Assembly (NCBI RefSeq): GCF_900114455.1
Contig: NZ_FOTC01000007.1
Coordinates: 62,001 to 126,000 of the forward strand
DNA from: Halogranum rubrum
Lineage (GTDB): Archaea; Halobacteriota; Halobacteria; Halobacteriales; Haloferacaceae
Length of the DNA: 64,000 nucleotides
Direction of reading: 5' to 3'
A program made the position numbers and the translations under genes. Positions within the stretch are counted from its first letter, which is position 1. Every line of letters begins with the position of its first letter. Positions 33,274 to 43,114 of this stretch are shown one piece after another. The notes below the pieces were generated by a model that ran no database searches, was not told where the DNA came from, and was given only the letters and a program-made list of their open reading frames with translations.

Positions 33274-33453
33274 ATGGTCGAAGCGTTTGTCCGTCTTCTG
33301 TGCCCGGAGTGTACGAAGGAGTGGGAGTCGACTCCCACCAACCTGCCAGAGACCCGTCAGAACTTCAGCTGTCCGAACTGTCACGCGACACGTCGGCTGA
33401 CGGAGTTCATGCGGACAGAACGCGACCTCGAAATCGTGCGTCAGTTCGAGTGA
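33274..33453 (+). CDS. 59-aa zinc-ribbon protein, conserved in haloarchaea
   Basis: Small protein with CPEC (residues 10-13) and CPNC (about 33-36), forming one zinc ribbon followed by a helical tail. A GTG two codons upstream (33268) is an alternative start. A TATA-like CGTTTATTG lies about 25-30 nt before the start, so the mRNA is probably leaderless. Such small ribbon proteins often act as RNA-polymerase or ribosome partners, but no partner is identified. It converges on the aIF2-beta gene. Confidence 0.7.
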   Translation: MVEAFVRLLCPECTKEWESTPTNLPETRQNFSCPNCHATRRLTEFMRTERDLEIVRQFE

Positions 33454-33476
33454 CGAACTGAAGGCGTCGCCGTCGC

Positions 33477-33884
33477 TTACGAGTCGGGAACCGACGACAG
33501 CGCACCACAGGCGTCGCACTTCAGGACGGTCGCTCCCTGTTCGTCGACGAGTCTCGTATCCGGGAGTCCACACTCCGAACAGCGGACGAACTTCGCGACG
33601 TAGCTTTCGAGTGCGTCGGCGACGCGTCGCTGTTTGAACTCACCAGTGAATCGTGCGCGCCCTCTGTCGTCGAGGTGCGCGCTCGTCCCGAGTTCCGACT
33701 GGAGAAACCGGAGGAGATGACTGTCGTCGCGGCCGAGTCGGTCGGTCGTCGACTGGAAGTTCTCGTAGATGGTGGCGTTCCCTTCCGAGCGAACCTCCGG
33801 GTCGGGGACCTCGAAGCGACTTCCAGTGTCCTGGACGTCTGGTGTCTCTTCCAGGGCGCGGTCGAGATGGTCTTCGTAGCCCAT
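33477..33884 (-). CDS. translation initiation factor 2 subunit beta
   Basis: Archaeal aIF2-beta (135 residues), part of the complex that carries initiator Met-tRNA to the small ribosomal subunit. The central domain has FLQSELGTSAHLDDRGRARFTGEFK and the C-terminal zinc ribbon CSECGLPDTRL...CDACGALS. The N-terminal helix that contacts aIF2-gamma is present. A normal archaeal length. It is transcribed toward the 59-aa ribbon gene with a 23-bp gap. Confidence 0.94.
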   Translation of the reverse strand: MGYEDHLDRALEETPDVQDTGSRFEVPDPEVRSEGNATIYENFQSTTDRLGRDDSHLLRFLQSELGTSAHLDDRGRARFTGEFKQRRVADALESYVAKFVRCSECGLPDTRLVDEQGATVLKCDACGALSSVPDS

Positions 33885-34035
33885 ACAGTCAGTACCGACT
33901 TCGGAGCCAAAAAACGTTCAGAACCATTGAAGTCTCAGCGGCGATATCTGCCGTTTTTCAGGGTTCTGACGGGGTCGTGTGCTAACGAGGCTCAAGATAA
34001 TAATATAACCCTCCAGCGGTAACTTCGCGTTGCTC

Positions 34036-34272
34036 ATGAAGAAGCAGGAGCTCATCCACCTTCACGGCCTGCTTGCAGAGGTACAGAACCAGTGCGAAAA
34101 ATGGGAGGGGAACGAATTCCCAATGACCCAGTATGAAGAACTCGGCGTGCGACCAACATCAATACACAAATCAAAGACGGACCACAAAGCCGCTGTTTTT
34201 AAACTCGCCAAAGGAATCACGAAGTCGGTAGACGAACCCGAAGTCGAACCACTGGCACCCAAAGCCGACTAA
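34036..34272 (+). CDS. UPF0058 family protein
   Basis: A 78-residue archaeal protein that begins MKKQELIHLHGLLAEV, the UPF0058 hallmark, followed by RPTSIHKSKTDHKAAVFKLA. The function is not known; a DNA- or RNA-binding helical protein would fit. ATG 34036 was chosen over TTG 34030. TAATATAAC lies about 30 nt upstream, so the transcript is leaderless or nearly so. Confidence 0.9.
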   Translation: MKKQELIHLHGLLAEVQNQCEKWEGNEFPMTQYEELGVRPTSIHKSKTDHKAAVFKLAKGITKSVDEPEVEPLAPKAD

Positions 34273-34319
34273 TTCGACATCTGTCCCCGCTACGTCTCAC
34301 ACCACTGAGCGGTTGCGCT

Positions 34320-34721
34320 CTACTTTGCTCCGCCGTCGCCCTCTTCACCACTGCCGTCGGCCTCGACGCCCGTTTCGGTCTCTTCGCCCGGAAGAACTTC
34401 GACGGAGAGGACTTTCAGCGGAATGTGTTCGAGCCGTTTTCCGATCTCCTTGCGAGCGATACGTCTCGCGTGTTCCTCACGTTCGACGTTGAACACAGTC
34501 ATCTCTAGTTCGAGTGCGACGAGCGCTTCGTCTGCTGCGATGAACGCCGGAGAGAGTTCCTCGCCCGACGGTGACTCGCGGTGGCCCATGCTGATTTCGA
34601 CGTAGTTGAGGTCAGGGTTCAACATCTCACCTGTCTTCGAGATAGCGATTCGGACCGCTTCGTCGGTGGTTTCGACGTCGTAGACGGGTACTGCTGCTTC
34701 GACGACGACACAACAATCCAT
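34320..34721 (-). CDS. UPF0212 (DUF555) family protein
   Basis: A 133-residue archaeal protein. The N-terminus reads DCCVVVEAAVPVYDVETTDE and continues with AISKTGEMLNPDLNYVEI, both diagnostic of DUF555. The C-terminus has a low-complexity acidic tail specific to haloarchaea. The function is unknown. It converges on UPF0058 with a 47-bp gap and diverges from the GIY-YIG nuclease gene. Confidence 0.9.
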   Translation of the reverse strand: MDCCVVVEAAVPVYDVETTDEAVRIAISKTGEMLNPDLNYVEISMGHRESPSGEELSPAFIAADEALVALELEMTVFNVEREEHARRIARKEIGKRLEHIPLKVLSVEVLPGEETETGVEADGSGEEGDGGAK

Positions 34722-34824
34722 GTATAATGTTTGTTCATCATCGTCTAAGAAGCTTCGGCCGGAGTGAGAAGGGTGGTCGAACCGGTCACTAACGATTTCC
34801 GACGAGAGCGTGTGGTTCCGCTAC

Positions 34825-35250
34825 ATGAGTGAATACGGTTCGGAACCGGGGACGTACACGCTCGTCGCCGAACTACCGGAGACGACGAGACTCGACGTAG
34901 GGGCACTCGGCCGCGTCGAGTTGCCTGCTGGTGGGTACGCCTACACTGGGAGTGCGTTCGGTCCGGGTGGACTGTCACGCGTCGAGAGACATCGCCGCGT
35001 CGCCGCGGGCGAACACGACGTTCGCCACTGGCACATCGACTCGCTACTCGGCCACCCTTCGGTTTCGATAACCAGTGTCGTCGTGACGCGAGAGACCGAT
35101 ATCGAGTGTGTCGTCGCGTCGGCACTCGAGAGCGGTCCCGTCGACGGCTTCGGGTCGTCAGACTGCACGTGTCTCTCCCACCTCTCGTTCCGCCCGTCGG
35201 TCGAAGAACTCGAAGCGGACGTACGGGACGCTCACAGGCGAAATCGATGA
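34825..35250 (+). CDS. DUF123/GIY-YIG nuclease-like protein
   Basis: A 141-residue protein of the DUF123 family, a GIY-YIG-like fold often fused or linked to endonuclease III in archaea. GTYTLVAEL near residue 7, GGYAYTGSAFGPGGLSRVERH (about 38-58, the YIG-like motif) and WHIDSLLGH (about 72-80) are conserved. A role in DNA repair is suggested by the fold and its known associations. ATG 34825 was preferred to a start five codons earlier. A GAGGGG/CCCCTC hairpin at 35266-35280 follows the stop. Confidence 0.88.
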   Translation: MSEYGSEPGTYTLVAELPETTRLDVGALGRVELPAGGYAYTGSAFGPGGLSRVERHRRVAAGEHDVRHWHIDSLLGHPSVSITSVVVTRETDIECVVASALESGPVDGFGSSDCTCLSHLSFRPSVEELEADVRDAHRRNR

Positions 35251-35442
35251 GTCGATGAGAGAGATGAGGGGAAACCCCTCGCGGCGGACCAGTCCGGGCA
35301 AGACCAGTCCACCGATGAAGATAGCGAAGGGAAGCGTTCTTCCCACGACGGTCCCGTCGATCCGGGCAGAAACGACAGGACCGTGTTCGCTGCCGGTGTT
35401 TGTCAGAGGCACCCCGGCGTCTCTGTCTACAGAGTGTTCCAT
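35158..35442 (-). CDS. possible small membrane protein, doubtful
   Basis: A 94-residue open frame with a hydrophobic middle (about 35-50, LPFAIFIGGLVLPGLV) and otherwise plausible but not strongly acidic composition. Its last 93 bases overlap the convergent GIY-YIG gene. The stretch 35251-35564 has no other gene. The frame might be real, the broken end of a longer gene, or chance. On the minus strand AATATAAATG at about 35505 could be a TATA box. Confidence 0.25.
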   Translation of the reverse strand: MEHSVDRDAGVPLTNTGSEHGPVVSARIDGTVVGRTLPFAIFIGGLVLPGLVRREGFPLISLIDSSISPVSVPYVRFEFFDRRAEREVGETRAV

Positions 35443-35564
35443 CTTTACTTCACGGCTCGGCGAGATTCGTCATCGGATGAATCCTATTATTAAAACGCTG
35501 TGGTCATTTATATTGTATACGCGCATCCGAACCCTTATAGTCGCAGTGCCGACTAAATTAGCCG

Positions 35565-36347
35565 ATGGCACGACCGGACCCCACTGAGGTGATGGCTGTC
35601 GTCGCACGCCGGGGAACGGTGCTGCGGGCAGTCGACACGGAGGGGGTCCCGAAACGTGATCTCGTCGAGGCGTTGTCCGTCTCACGGTCGACGATTGACC
35701 GAGCGGTTCGCGAACTGGAGGCAATCGGCTTCATCGAACGACAAGACGACGGGAGGTACTGTCGGACTCTTCCGGGCGAACTCGCACTTTCCGAATACGA
35801 CCAGTTCGCGAGTCGAATGGACGGACTCGTCACGGGCGTCGACATCGTCTCGTTACTACCAGCAGATACTCCGTTCGATACGTGCGTCCTCGAAGACGCG
35901 ACCATCGTCGCCGCCGAGCGACACTCACCGCTCGTCCCGGTCGAGTCGCTGAGTGATTTGGTGAACCGAGCCAACGAGGTGGACGCAATCGCTCCGGCAG
36001 TACTTCCACAACAGGTCGAGGTCTACCACGCGAAACTCGTCGAGGGAACACTCGATGCACGACTCGTCGTCACCGACGTCGTCGTCGAACGGTTGGTGAG
36101 CGCCTACGGGGTAGAGCTCAGAGAGTCACTCGCCACCGGCCGGTTGTCAGTTCGCCAGACCGGTAGGTCGATACCGTACAGCCTCGTCGTCGCAGAGACA
36201 GACGAAGGTACGGAGATGGGACTGTTGATATACGCCGACAGCGGCGTTCAAGGATTCATCGGGAACGATACACCCGGTGCGGTCGAGTGGGCGCGAGGCG
36301 TCTTCGACAAGTACTGGAACGCTTCGACGCCCCTCCCTGAGGCGTAG
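35565..36347 (+). CDS. haloarchaeal HTH transcriptional regulator with effector domain
   Basis: A 260-residue regulator. A MarR/IclR-like winged helix at about 5-65 (GVPKRDLVEALSVSRSTIDRAVREL) precedes a domain of about 190 residues, probably the DUF1724-like methanogen-regulator effector domain. No signal peptide or membrane segment. TATA-like CCTTATAG lies about 30 nt before the ATG. It precedes the aminotransferase gene by 44 bp on the same strand, so it may control it. Confidence 0.8.
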   Translation: MARPDPTEVMAVVARRGTVLRAVDTEGVPKRDLVEALSVSRSTIDRAVRELEAIGFIERQDDGRYCRTLPGELALSEYDQFASRMDGLVTGVDIVSLLPADTPFDTCVLEDATIVAAERHSPLVPVESLSDLVNRANEVDAIAPAVLPQQVEVYHAKLVEGTLDARLVVTDVVVERLVSAYGVELRESLATGRLSVRQTGRSIPYSLVVAETDEGTEMGLLIYADSGVQGFIGNDTPGAVEWARGVFDKYWNASTPLPEA

Positions 36348-36391
36348 GAGACAACAGATAGCTATTCACACCCGCAGTGACACGAGCTACT

Positions 36392-37504
36392 ATGTTCTCC
36401 CCGATGCCGTATCTGGAGTGGATCGAGGGACGACCCGAGGAGGCGAGCTACGACCTCGGGTCGAGCGATCTCCGTCGAAGAACTCCGACAGACGACGTCG
36501 TCCCCGAGCAACTCGTCGACCTTCCGAATCCGACCGACGGGACGACGCTCCGAGCACAGATCGCTGCGACGTACGGGGTCGAAGAAACGGAAGTTCTCGT
36601 CACCGCCGGTGCGACACACGCGAACTTTCTCACGGCGGCGACGGTGCTCGGCCTCGGCGAGACAGACGAAGGCGAAGGCGAAGAACCACCCGAACAGCAG
36701 ATACTCGTGGAGAAGCCGGGATACCAACCGCTCGTAGCGACACCCGAAGCAGTCGGTGCCCGTGTCGACCGATTCCTTCGCCTCGCCGAAGACGACTACG
36801 CACTCGACCCGTCACGCGTCGCTAACGCCGCGAGTGACAACCTATCGCTCGTGACGGTGACGAACCGGCACAACCCGACCGGTCGGTTGACCGACCGCAA
36901 GTCGCTTGCCGCCGTCGCACGGGCCGCTGCAGATGCCGGTGGGTATCTCCTCGTCGACGAAGTCTACGCACCGTACGTCGAGACGGCGACGAACGGCCAG
37001 GCGTTCGGTGGTGTGACGGCCGCAGGGCTACCGAACACGATAGTCACCGGGTCGCTCACGAAGTTCCACGGACTCGGCGGACTTCGCATCGGTTGGCTCA
37101 TTGGCCCCGAGTCGTTCGTTCGACGTGCGAAGGCGACGACGATGCACGTCCCGGCCGTCGCCCAACCGAGTCGAGCCCTCGCTCGACGGGCGCTGCACAA
37201 CGACGAGACGCTCGTCGCGGACTCACGGTCGCTCCTCCGAGAGAATCACGAGCGGTTGACGACGTTCGTCGAGGAACGGACAGATCTCTCGGGAGCCGTT
37301 TACGAAGGAAGCAGTTTCGCACTCTTGTCTCACGACACTGCCGACGGCGACACCGTCGCCGAGAGAGCCTGGGAAGAGGGAGTGTTGGTCGTTCCAGGAC
37401 GCTTCTTCGACCAAGGAGAGTCGTTCCGTCTCTCACTCGGTCGGTCACCGGAGGAGATAGACGAGGGGCTGTCGGTGCTCGGTGACGTGTTAGCGTCGCT
37501 GTAG
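36392..37504 (+). CDS. class I/II PLP-dependent aminotransferase
   Basis: Fold-type I aminotransferase (370 residues from ATG 36392; an in-frame GTG at 36377 is also possible). The PLP lysine is in TGSLTKFHGLGGLRIGW, near residue 220, with the usual RHNPTGRLT loop (about 158-166), AspLeu in LVDEVYAPY (about 188-196) and the C-terminal Arg region. Aspartate/aromatic or alanine-type substrates are possible; the family alone does not decide. Confidence 0.85.
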   Translation: MFSPMPYLEWIEGRPEEASYDLGSSDLRRRTPTDDVVPEQLVDLPNPTDGTTLRAQIAATYGVEETEVLVTAGATHANFLTAATVLGLGETDEGEGEEPPEQQILVEKPGYQPLVATPEAVGARVDRFLRLAEDDYALDPSRVANAASDNLSLVTVTNRHNPTGRLTDRKSLAAVARAAADAGGYLLVDEVYAPYVETATNGQAFGGVTAAGLPNTIVTGSLTKFHGLGGLRIGWLIGPESFVRRAKATTMHVPAVAQPSRALARRALHNDETLVADSRSLLRENHERLTTFVEERTDLSGAVYEGSSFALLSHDTADGDTVAERAWEEGVLVVPGRFFDQGESFRLSLGRSPEEIDEGLSVLGDVLASL

Positions 37505-37683
37505 CGGCGGCATCGCTCCTTGGACGCTGAAACAGTGTGCAGACAGACGACGCACGATGTTACGGCAGTAGTCACGAAGTAGTGCGCCGTACTCCCGCAG
37601 ACCACTCCGTGCCGATGGTCAGGTCACAGCGAGAGTGGCCGCGTAATGGGTAGTAAACCCTCGGCGCGCCGGCGGTGACTGGG

Positions 37684-40600
37684 CTATCGAATCGCGGCTT
37701 CGAACCGCTCGATGGGGTGCGGCGGGTCGCTCGTCTGTCCCGTCTTCTCAGCCAGTTGTGACCGACAGGACGCGCCGGGGGCGACGACTTCGTCGCCGTC
37801 GCTGGCGTCGACTTGGTCGTAGAGCAGTCGACCGATAGCTTTGCTCATCGAGAGATGTTCGGCCTCGTAGCCGAACGACCCGGCCATCCCGCAACACGTC
37901 GAATCGAGCGGGGTGACGTCGTAGCCAGCACGGCGGAGGGCACCGACCGCGTGGTGGTCTTTCCGCGTCGACTTCTGGTGACAGTGACCGTGATAGATGA
38001 GCGACTCGTCGGTGTCGCGGAACGTCAGTTCTTCGTCGAGTCGGAACGTGTCGATGTACTCCATGACGCCGTAGCTGTTGGCGGCGACTTCGGCCACGTT
38101 CGCCCCCGAGAGTAGGTCGAGGTAGTCGAGTTGGAACATCACCGCGTCGGAGGGTTCGACGACGACGACGTCCCAGTCTTCGCGAATCTGCGGGGCGAGG
38201 ACCTCGACGTTCTGTTTCGCCTCCTCGCGAGCCTTGTCGAGCATCCCCTTCGAGTGCGCCGGACGGCCGCTGCTGGCGACGCCGTCGGGGATACGGATGT
38301 GGGCGCCTGCGGCTTCCAGCGCTCTGACGGCGGCCTTGCCCGCCTCGGGGTGGTTGTAGTTGGTGTAGGTGTCGGGGAAGAGGAGGACAAAACGTGTCGC
38401 CTCCGACCTACTCACCTTCGCCCCGCCGCGGTCGTCGAACCAGTCTTCCAGCGTCTCACGGTGGAACGTCGGTAGTTCTCGGTCCTTGGCGATACCGAGC
38501 GTCGACTCCATCAGTGAGCGGACGCCGGGAACTTTCGTCGCCCAGTTCGACACCGGCGCGAACGCAGAGCCGAGTTTGGAGAAGGTGTCGATGTTGGCGA
38601 AGACGTAGTCGCGGAGACTGGTGCCGTTGCGCTGGTGGTAGGCGTGCGTCACCTCGGCTTTCATCTTCGCCATGTCGACCTCGCTGGGACAGTCCATCGT
38701 ACAGCCTTTACAGCCGACACAGAGGTCCAGTACCTCGTGGACGAACTCGTCCGTGAACTGCTCGCCCTCCGAGAGGTCACCACTCATCGCCTGCCGGAGC
38801 ATGTTGGCTCGTCCCCGGGTCGCCTGAATCTCCTCTTCGGCGGCGCGGAAGGTCGGACACATCACACCGCCAGTCGTCTCCTGCGGACCGCGACAGCCCG
38901 CACAGCCGTGACAGAGTTCGACCATCCCCTGAAAGCCGTTCTCGTTCTCCCAGTTGAGCGTCGGTTCGAACCCGGCATCGAACTCGTACTCCGGGGAGAA
39001 CCGGAGGTGTTCGGTCATGTCGTGTGCGGGTTTCGCGTTGCCGTCGCCCGCGTCGAGTTCGTCGTCGCTCAGCCCGCAGATGTTCCCCGGGTTCAGTAAC
39101 CAGTCGGGGTCGAACGCGGTCTTCAGGTCGCGAAACGCCCACCAGAGGTCGTCGCCGTACAGCTTTCGGTTCCACTGGGTTCGGGCGCGGCCGTCGCCGT
39201 GCTCGCCGGACACCGACCCGCCGTACTCTACGACGAGGTCCGTCGCCGCGTCGGCGATGGCCTCGAACGTCTCCAGTCCGTCGACCGTCTTCGTGTTGAC
39301 CAGCGGACGGATGTGGAGTACACCCGGACCGGCGTGGGCGTAGTACGAGGCGAACGTGTCGTGTTCGTCGAGGATAGCCTGGAAGTCGGCGACGTACGCC
39401 GGGAGGTTCTCCGCCGGGATGGCCGTGTCCTCGATGTAGGCGATGTGTTTGTCGTCCGTCGTCCGGGAGAGCAAGATTGGCAGCCCCGACTTCCGCATCT
39501 TCCAGAACTTCGCGCGGGTGTCGGCGTCGTGCGCTTCCATCGCCTTGACCGCGTACTGGTCTTTCTCCGTCCTGACGCGGGTCTCGCTCGGGTCGACTTC
39601 GGTTATCTCGCCCGGCACTCGGTCCGCGACGAGGTCTGCGACCTGCTGACGCCCGTGGTCGTCGTCCTCGGCGTAGAACTCGACGAGCAGTACGGAGTCT
39701 GTCCCCTCCGGTAACATCCCGACGACGTCGCTGAACTCCGAGGTCTGTCGAGCGAGGTCCAAGAGAACGTCGTCCATCACCTCGACTGCCGCGGGGTCGT
39801 GTTCGAGGATGGGTTCGACGTCCTCCATCGCGTCGAGGACGTCGTCGTAGGTGAGTAGCGCGACGGAAGCCGTGTTCGGAATCGGTTCGAGCGACACCGT
39901 CGCCTCGGTGACGATACCGAGCGTCCCTTCGCTCCCGGCGAGCAGACGCGCGAGGTTGACGGTTCCCGGTTCGTTGTCGGGGTCGAGACCCTTGTCGTCC
40001 GGCGTCCGTCGCTCACCGCGGTACTCGTCGAGGAGCATGTCGAGGTTGTAGCCCGAGACGTTCCGCTTCAGGTCGGGGTAACGGGCGTCTATCTCGTCGG
40101 CCTCTTCGTCCAGGATGCGGACGACTTCGGCGTAGATTCGTGGGAGCAAGTCGTCAGAATCGGCGTCGGCGTCTTCGCGCAACTCGTCGACCGAAATCTC
40201 GCCGAGACGAGTGACCGTTCCATCGGCGAGGACGACTTCGGCCGATTCGAGGTAGTAGTCGGTCTTGCCGTACTTCAGCGAGTGTGACCCGGTGGAGTTG
40301 TTGCCAATCGCTCCGCCGAGTGCGGACTTGTCGCCCCACGCCGGGTCGGGGGCAAACTTCAAGCCGTGCGGTTCCAGCGTCGCGTTGAGGTCACCGAGTC
40401 GGATACCGGCCTGTGCGCGGGCCGTCTCCGACCCCACGTCGACGTCGACGACGTCGCTCATCTCGGGCATGAAGTCGAGGACGACTGCCTTGTTGACCGT
40501 CTGTCCGGCGAGACTCGTGCCGCCGCCTCGCGGGAGCACCGGAATCTCGCGTCGAGCGCAGTACTGCATCACGGCGGCGACGTCCGCCGTCGATTCCGGC

Positions 40601-40806
40601 ATGACGACGCCGATGGGCGTCTGCTCGTAGGCGCTCGCGTCCGTGGCATAGAGTTCTCGCGAGTACGAGTCGAACCGGACCTCGCCGTCGACGAGCGATT
40701 CGAGGTCGTCGACGAGGCCCGGTCGAGCGACGTCGCCGCTCGTGTAGTCGTAGTTCCCCTCTGTAGCGGGGTCTCCGTGAGTGTGTTCTGAAGGGTGAGA
40801 TGCCAT
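37684..40806 (-). CDS. FAD/Fe-S/CCG-domain hydroxyacid dehydrogenase (D-lactate or glycolate type)
   Basis: A 1040-residue three-part enzyme. The FAD-binding domain has PVLPRGGGTSLAGQ at about 89-102, and the FAD-oxidase C domain spans about 290-600. Two 4Fe-4S motifs, CHGCAGC (about 632) and CVGCKGC (about 696), are followed by two cysteine-rich CCG domains ending CCGMAGSFGYEAEH (about 971). It probably oxidises D-lactate or a related 2-hydroxyacid and passes electrons to the quinone pool. The lactate permease gene lies directly upstream on the same strand. It has its own TATA box, so it may be transcribed independently. Confidence 0.88.
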   Translation of the reverse strand: MASHPSEHTHGDPATEGNYDYTSGDVARPGLVDDLESLVDGEVRFDSYSRELYATDASAYEQTPIGVVMPESTADVAAVMQYCARREIPVLPRGGGTSLAGQTVNKAVVLDFMPEMSDVVDVDVGSETARAQAGIRLGDLNATLEPHGLKFAPDPAWGDKSALGGAIGNNSTGSHSLKYGKTDYYLESAEVVLADGTVTRLGEISVDELREDADADSDDLLPRIYAEVVRILDEEADEIDARYPDLKRNVSGYNLDMLLDEYRGERRTPDDKGLDPDNEPGTVNLARLLAGSEGTLGIVTEATVSLEPIPNTASVALLTYDDVLDAMEDVEPILEHDPAAVEVMDDVLLDLARQTSEFSDVVGMLPEGTDSVLLVEFYAEDDDHGRQQVADLVADRVPGEITEVDPSETRVRTEKDQYAVKAMEAHDADTRAKFWKMRKSGLPILLSRTTDDKHIAYIEDTAIPAENLPAYVADFQAILDEHDTFASYYAHAGPGVLHIRPLVNTKTVDGLETFEAIADAATDLVVEYGGSVSGEHGDGRARTQWNRKLYGDDLWWAFRDLKTAFDPDWLLNPGNICGLSDDELDAGDGNAKPAHDMTEHLRFSPEYEFDAGFEPTLNWENENGFQGMVELCHGCAGCRGPQETTGGVMCPTFRAAEEEIQATRGRANMLRQAMSGDLSEGEQFTDEFVHEVLDLCVGCKGCTMDCPSEVDMAKMKAEVTHAYHQRNGTSLRDYVFANIDTFSKLGSAFAPVSNWATKVPGVRSLMESTLGIAKDRELPTFHRETLEDWFDDRGGAKVSRSEATRFVLLFPDTYTNYNHPEAGKAAVRALEAAGAHIRIPDGVASSGRPAHSKGMLDKAREEAKQNVEVLAPQIREDWDVVVVEPSDAVMFQLDYLDLLSGANVAEVAANSYGVMEYIDTFRLDEELTFRDTDESLIYHGHCHQKSTRKDHHAVGALRRAGYDVTPLDSTCCGMAGSFGYEAEHLSMSKAIGRLLYDQVDASDGDEVVAPGASCRSQLAEKTGQTSDPPHPIERFEAAIR

Positions 40807-40831
40807 TTTGTGAGTCCTTGGTGTGTCTGTG

Positions 40832-40841
40832 TATAAAAACC
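40832..40841 (-). promoter_or_regulatory. TATA box before the hydroxyacid dehydrogenase
   Basis: TTTTTATACA on the minus strand, centred about 30 nt before the ATG at 40806. The spacing predicts a leaderless mRNA starting at or near the start codon. Confidence 0.6.
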
Positions 40842-40914
40842 GGGTACTACTGCAACCCGTGCGGGTGTTCGGCGGACGATTCGGATAGCCGTCGGCGACG
40901 TGCAGCCAGCAGTA

Positions 40915-42681
40915 TCAGAACGTCCCCGGGAAGAGGACGTAACTGAACAGCAGCGTCAGGATGCCCGTCGCCGTCGCGTAGTAGACGAGTGGGATGAGTT
41001 CCAGTCGGATGACGCGGCCTTCCTCGCCGACGAGACCGACGACGGCGAGGGCGGCGACGACGTTGTGAACGGCGATGAGATTCCCGATAGCTCCGCCGAC
41101 CGCCTGCGCGCCGAGCATGATGGTCTTCGACGTGCCAATCTGCTCTGCGACGCCGTACTGGAACGTGCCGAACAGGATGTCCGACACCGTGTTCGACCCA
41201 GCGAGGAACGCGCCGAACGCGCCCACGTAGGCCGCGAAGAACGGGTAGATGCCGCCCGCGATATCTGCCATCCCCTCCGAGAGGACGATGAGCATACTGT
41301 CCGTATTGGTCGCCGCACCCGACTGGAGCATGATTTGCACCGTCGCGACCGCGAACAGTAGGGCGACGACGGCCGGAGCGACTTTCTCGATGGTCTCGGC
41401 CCACGACGCTTTGATCTCCGCACCGCTCATTCCGTGGAGCGGAATCGTCATCAGGTGGACGGCGACGAACACCGCACCGGGGAGGTAGAGCAGTGCGAAG
41501 TCGTTGGTGAGGCCCGTGCCGAGGATGCTCTCACCGGCGAACGGCAGTTCGCTCCACGTGATAGTGAAGAACTCTGCGGTGACGAACGCGTTCACCGGGT
41601 CGACGACGCGGGTGACGACGAGCAGCAGCGCGACGAGCGCGTACGGCATCCACGCCTTCCAGAGCGGCATCGTGTTCAGGGAGGACGGCATACCGGACTG
41701 GACGGAACCACCGTCGGCGGCGACGGCGACGTCGTCGCTCGTAGACTCGCCCGGTTCGATGTCACCCACCCAGTGGTCGGGCCACGTCGACTCCGGCGCG
41801 AAGTCCCACTCCTCGTCGGGGTGGAAGAACCCGGCCTTCAGCGCACCGACCGTCGCGGCCAGTCCGATCATCGACCCGAGCAGGCCCGGGAACTCCGGCC
41901 CGAGGAAGTAGGCGGTGAGGAAGTACGGTATCGAGAACGACGCCCACGCAAACAGCGTGAGCGGCAGCACTTCGAGCGCCGGTTTGATAGAGCGCTCCTC
42001 ACCGAAGAAACGCGTCATCATGGCGACGCCGATGAACGGCAGGGCGACGCCGACGATGACGTGGAAACTCGCCGCGAAGACGGCGATTTCGGTCACCCAC
42101 GCGGCGATGGAGGCGAATGGGCCGTTGGCGACGACGTCGGTGGTGATGGACTCGACGCTCTCGAAGATGTCTATCATCCCGATGATGAGCGGTGTGCCGA
42201 CTGCGCCGAACGTGATGGCCATCAGGTTGCCCGTGAGTGCGACGACGACGGCCGCCATCGGCGGGAAGCCGAGACCGACGAGCAGCGGACCGACGATGGC
42301 CGCGGGCGTCCCGAATCCGGCGGCGGACTCGATGAACGACCCCATGAGGAACACGAGCAGGACGACCTGCACGCGACGGTCCTCACTGATGGAGGCGAAC
42401 CCGGCGTTGATAGCGTCGAACGCGCCGGTTTGTTTGAGCGTGTAGAGGAGCAGTATCGCCCCGAAGACGATGTACAGAATGTTCGCGGCGGTGATGAACC
42501 CGTTTATCGTCGAAGCGACGATCCATTGGGCGTTCATTCCCCACCCGACGACGCCTGCGACGATTGCGACCAGCCACGCTACCGGCATCGCTCGCGTGGC
42601 GGGCCAGTAGAGACCGACCATCAGGACGGCGATGGTGGCGAGTGGGAGCAACGCGATAGTCGCGTCGACGAGACTAACCAT
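40915..42681 (-). CDS. lctP: L-lactate permease
   Basis: A 588-residue LctP-family transporter with about thirteen hydrophobic segments. The diagnostic [23 protein letters not shown] lies near residues 115-137, and [23 protein letters not shown] near 490-512. It imports lactate, probably with protons, or glycolate. It faces the HTH regulator at 43115, with a 433-bp spacer carrying repeated GTGTG/CACAC palindromes. The hydroxyacid dehydrogenase gene follows 108 bp downstream. Confidence 0.93.
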   Translation of the reverse strand: MVSLVDATIALLPLATIAVLMVGLYWPATRAMPVAWLVAIVAGVVGWGMNAQWIVASTINGFITAANILYIVFGAILLLYTLKQTGAFDAINAGFASISEDRRVQVVLLVFLMGSFIESAAGFGTPAAIVGPLLVGLGFPPMAAVVVALTGNLMAITFGAVGTPLIIGMIDIFESVESITTDVVANGPFASIAAWVTEIAVFAASFHVIVGVALPFIGVAMMTRFFGEERSIKPALEVLPLTLFAWASFSIPYFLTAYFLGPEFPGLLGSMIGLAATVGALKAGFFHPDEEWDFAPESTWPDHWVGDIEPGESTSDDVAVAADGGSVQSGMPSSLNTMPLWKAWMPYALVALLLVVTRVVDPVNAFVTAEFFTITWSELPFAGESILGTGLTNDFALLYLPGAVFVAVHLMTIPLHGMSGAEIKASWAETIEKVAPAVVALLFAVATVQIMLQSGAATNTDSMLIVLSEGMADIAGGIYPFFAAYVGAFGAFLAGSNTVSDILFGTFQYGVAEQIGTSKTIMLGAQAVGGAIGNLIAVHNVVAALAVVGLVGEEGRVIRLELIPLVYYATATGILTLLFSYVLFPGTF

Positions 42682-43114
42682 CGGTCACCTCCGTGGTTCC
42701 AGTGGTCTTCCTGTCTCGCTGCCCGTCTATGTGTGAGCGCCGACTCCCGCGTGCTGTGTGCGTCGCGGGCGACGGTACCGTGCCAGCTTCATGCCTGATT
42801 CGGTGTGGCATGAGCGCAACTCTACAAAGGCGATGATAAATAAGCATCGTTCGTTTCAGTTCGTGATAGATTTCGAAGACGGGTACACTCGTGTGTAGCA
42901 CTCCAGTAAACACGTGTGCATCGGTTACATCGCCGTTTCAGACTACGATGTGGCGTCTTTCGATTTCGGCTGTTCGACGGTGACACGGACCGCGCCGCGC
43001 CACGTAATACGAGTGTAGAGGAGTTAGCGAGCGACGAACGGGAAGTCCACACGAATGAACAGGGAATGTACTCGTGTGCATAGGCTTATCACGGCTCAGA
43101 CGGTGACTTATCGC
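42682..43114. promoter_or_regulatory. lctP/regulator divergent region with four related operator-like sites
   Basis: No gene. Four related sequences occur: TACACTCGTGTGTAG at 42884-42898 (with ACACTCGTGT an inverted repeat), TAAACACGTGTGCAT at 42907-42921 (palindrome ACACGTGT), TACGAGTGTA at 43008-43017 (inverted copy) and GTACTCGTGTGCATAG at 43068-43083. The last abuts the regulator's TATA-like GGCTTATC, 28 nt before its ATG. A lctP TATA box TTATTTATC lies near 42836-42844 on the minus strand. Confidence 0.6.

Noticed and set aside
35158-35442. Treating the minus-strand frame as a firm gene
   Set aside because: It overlaps a well-supported gene by 93 bp and has no recognised family; kept only as a low-confidence feature.
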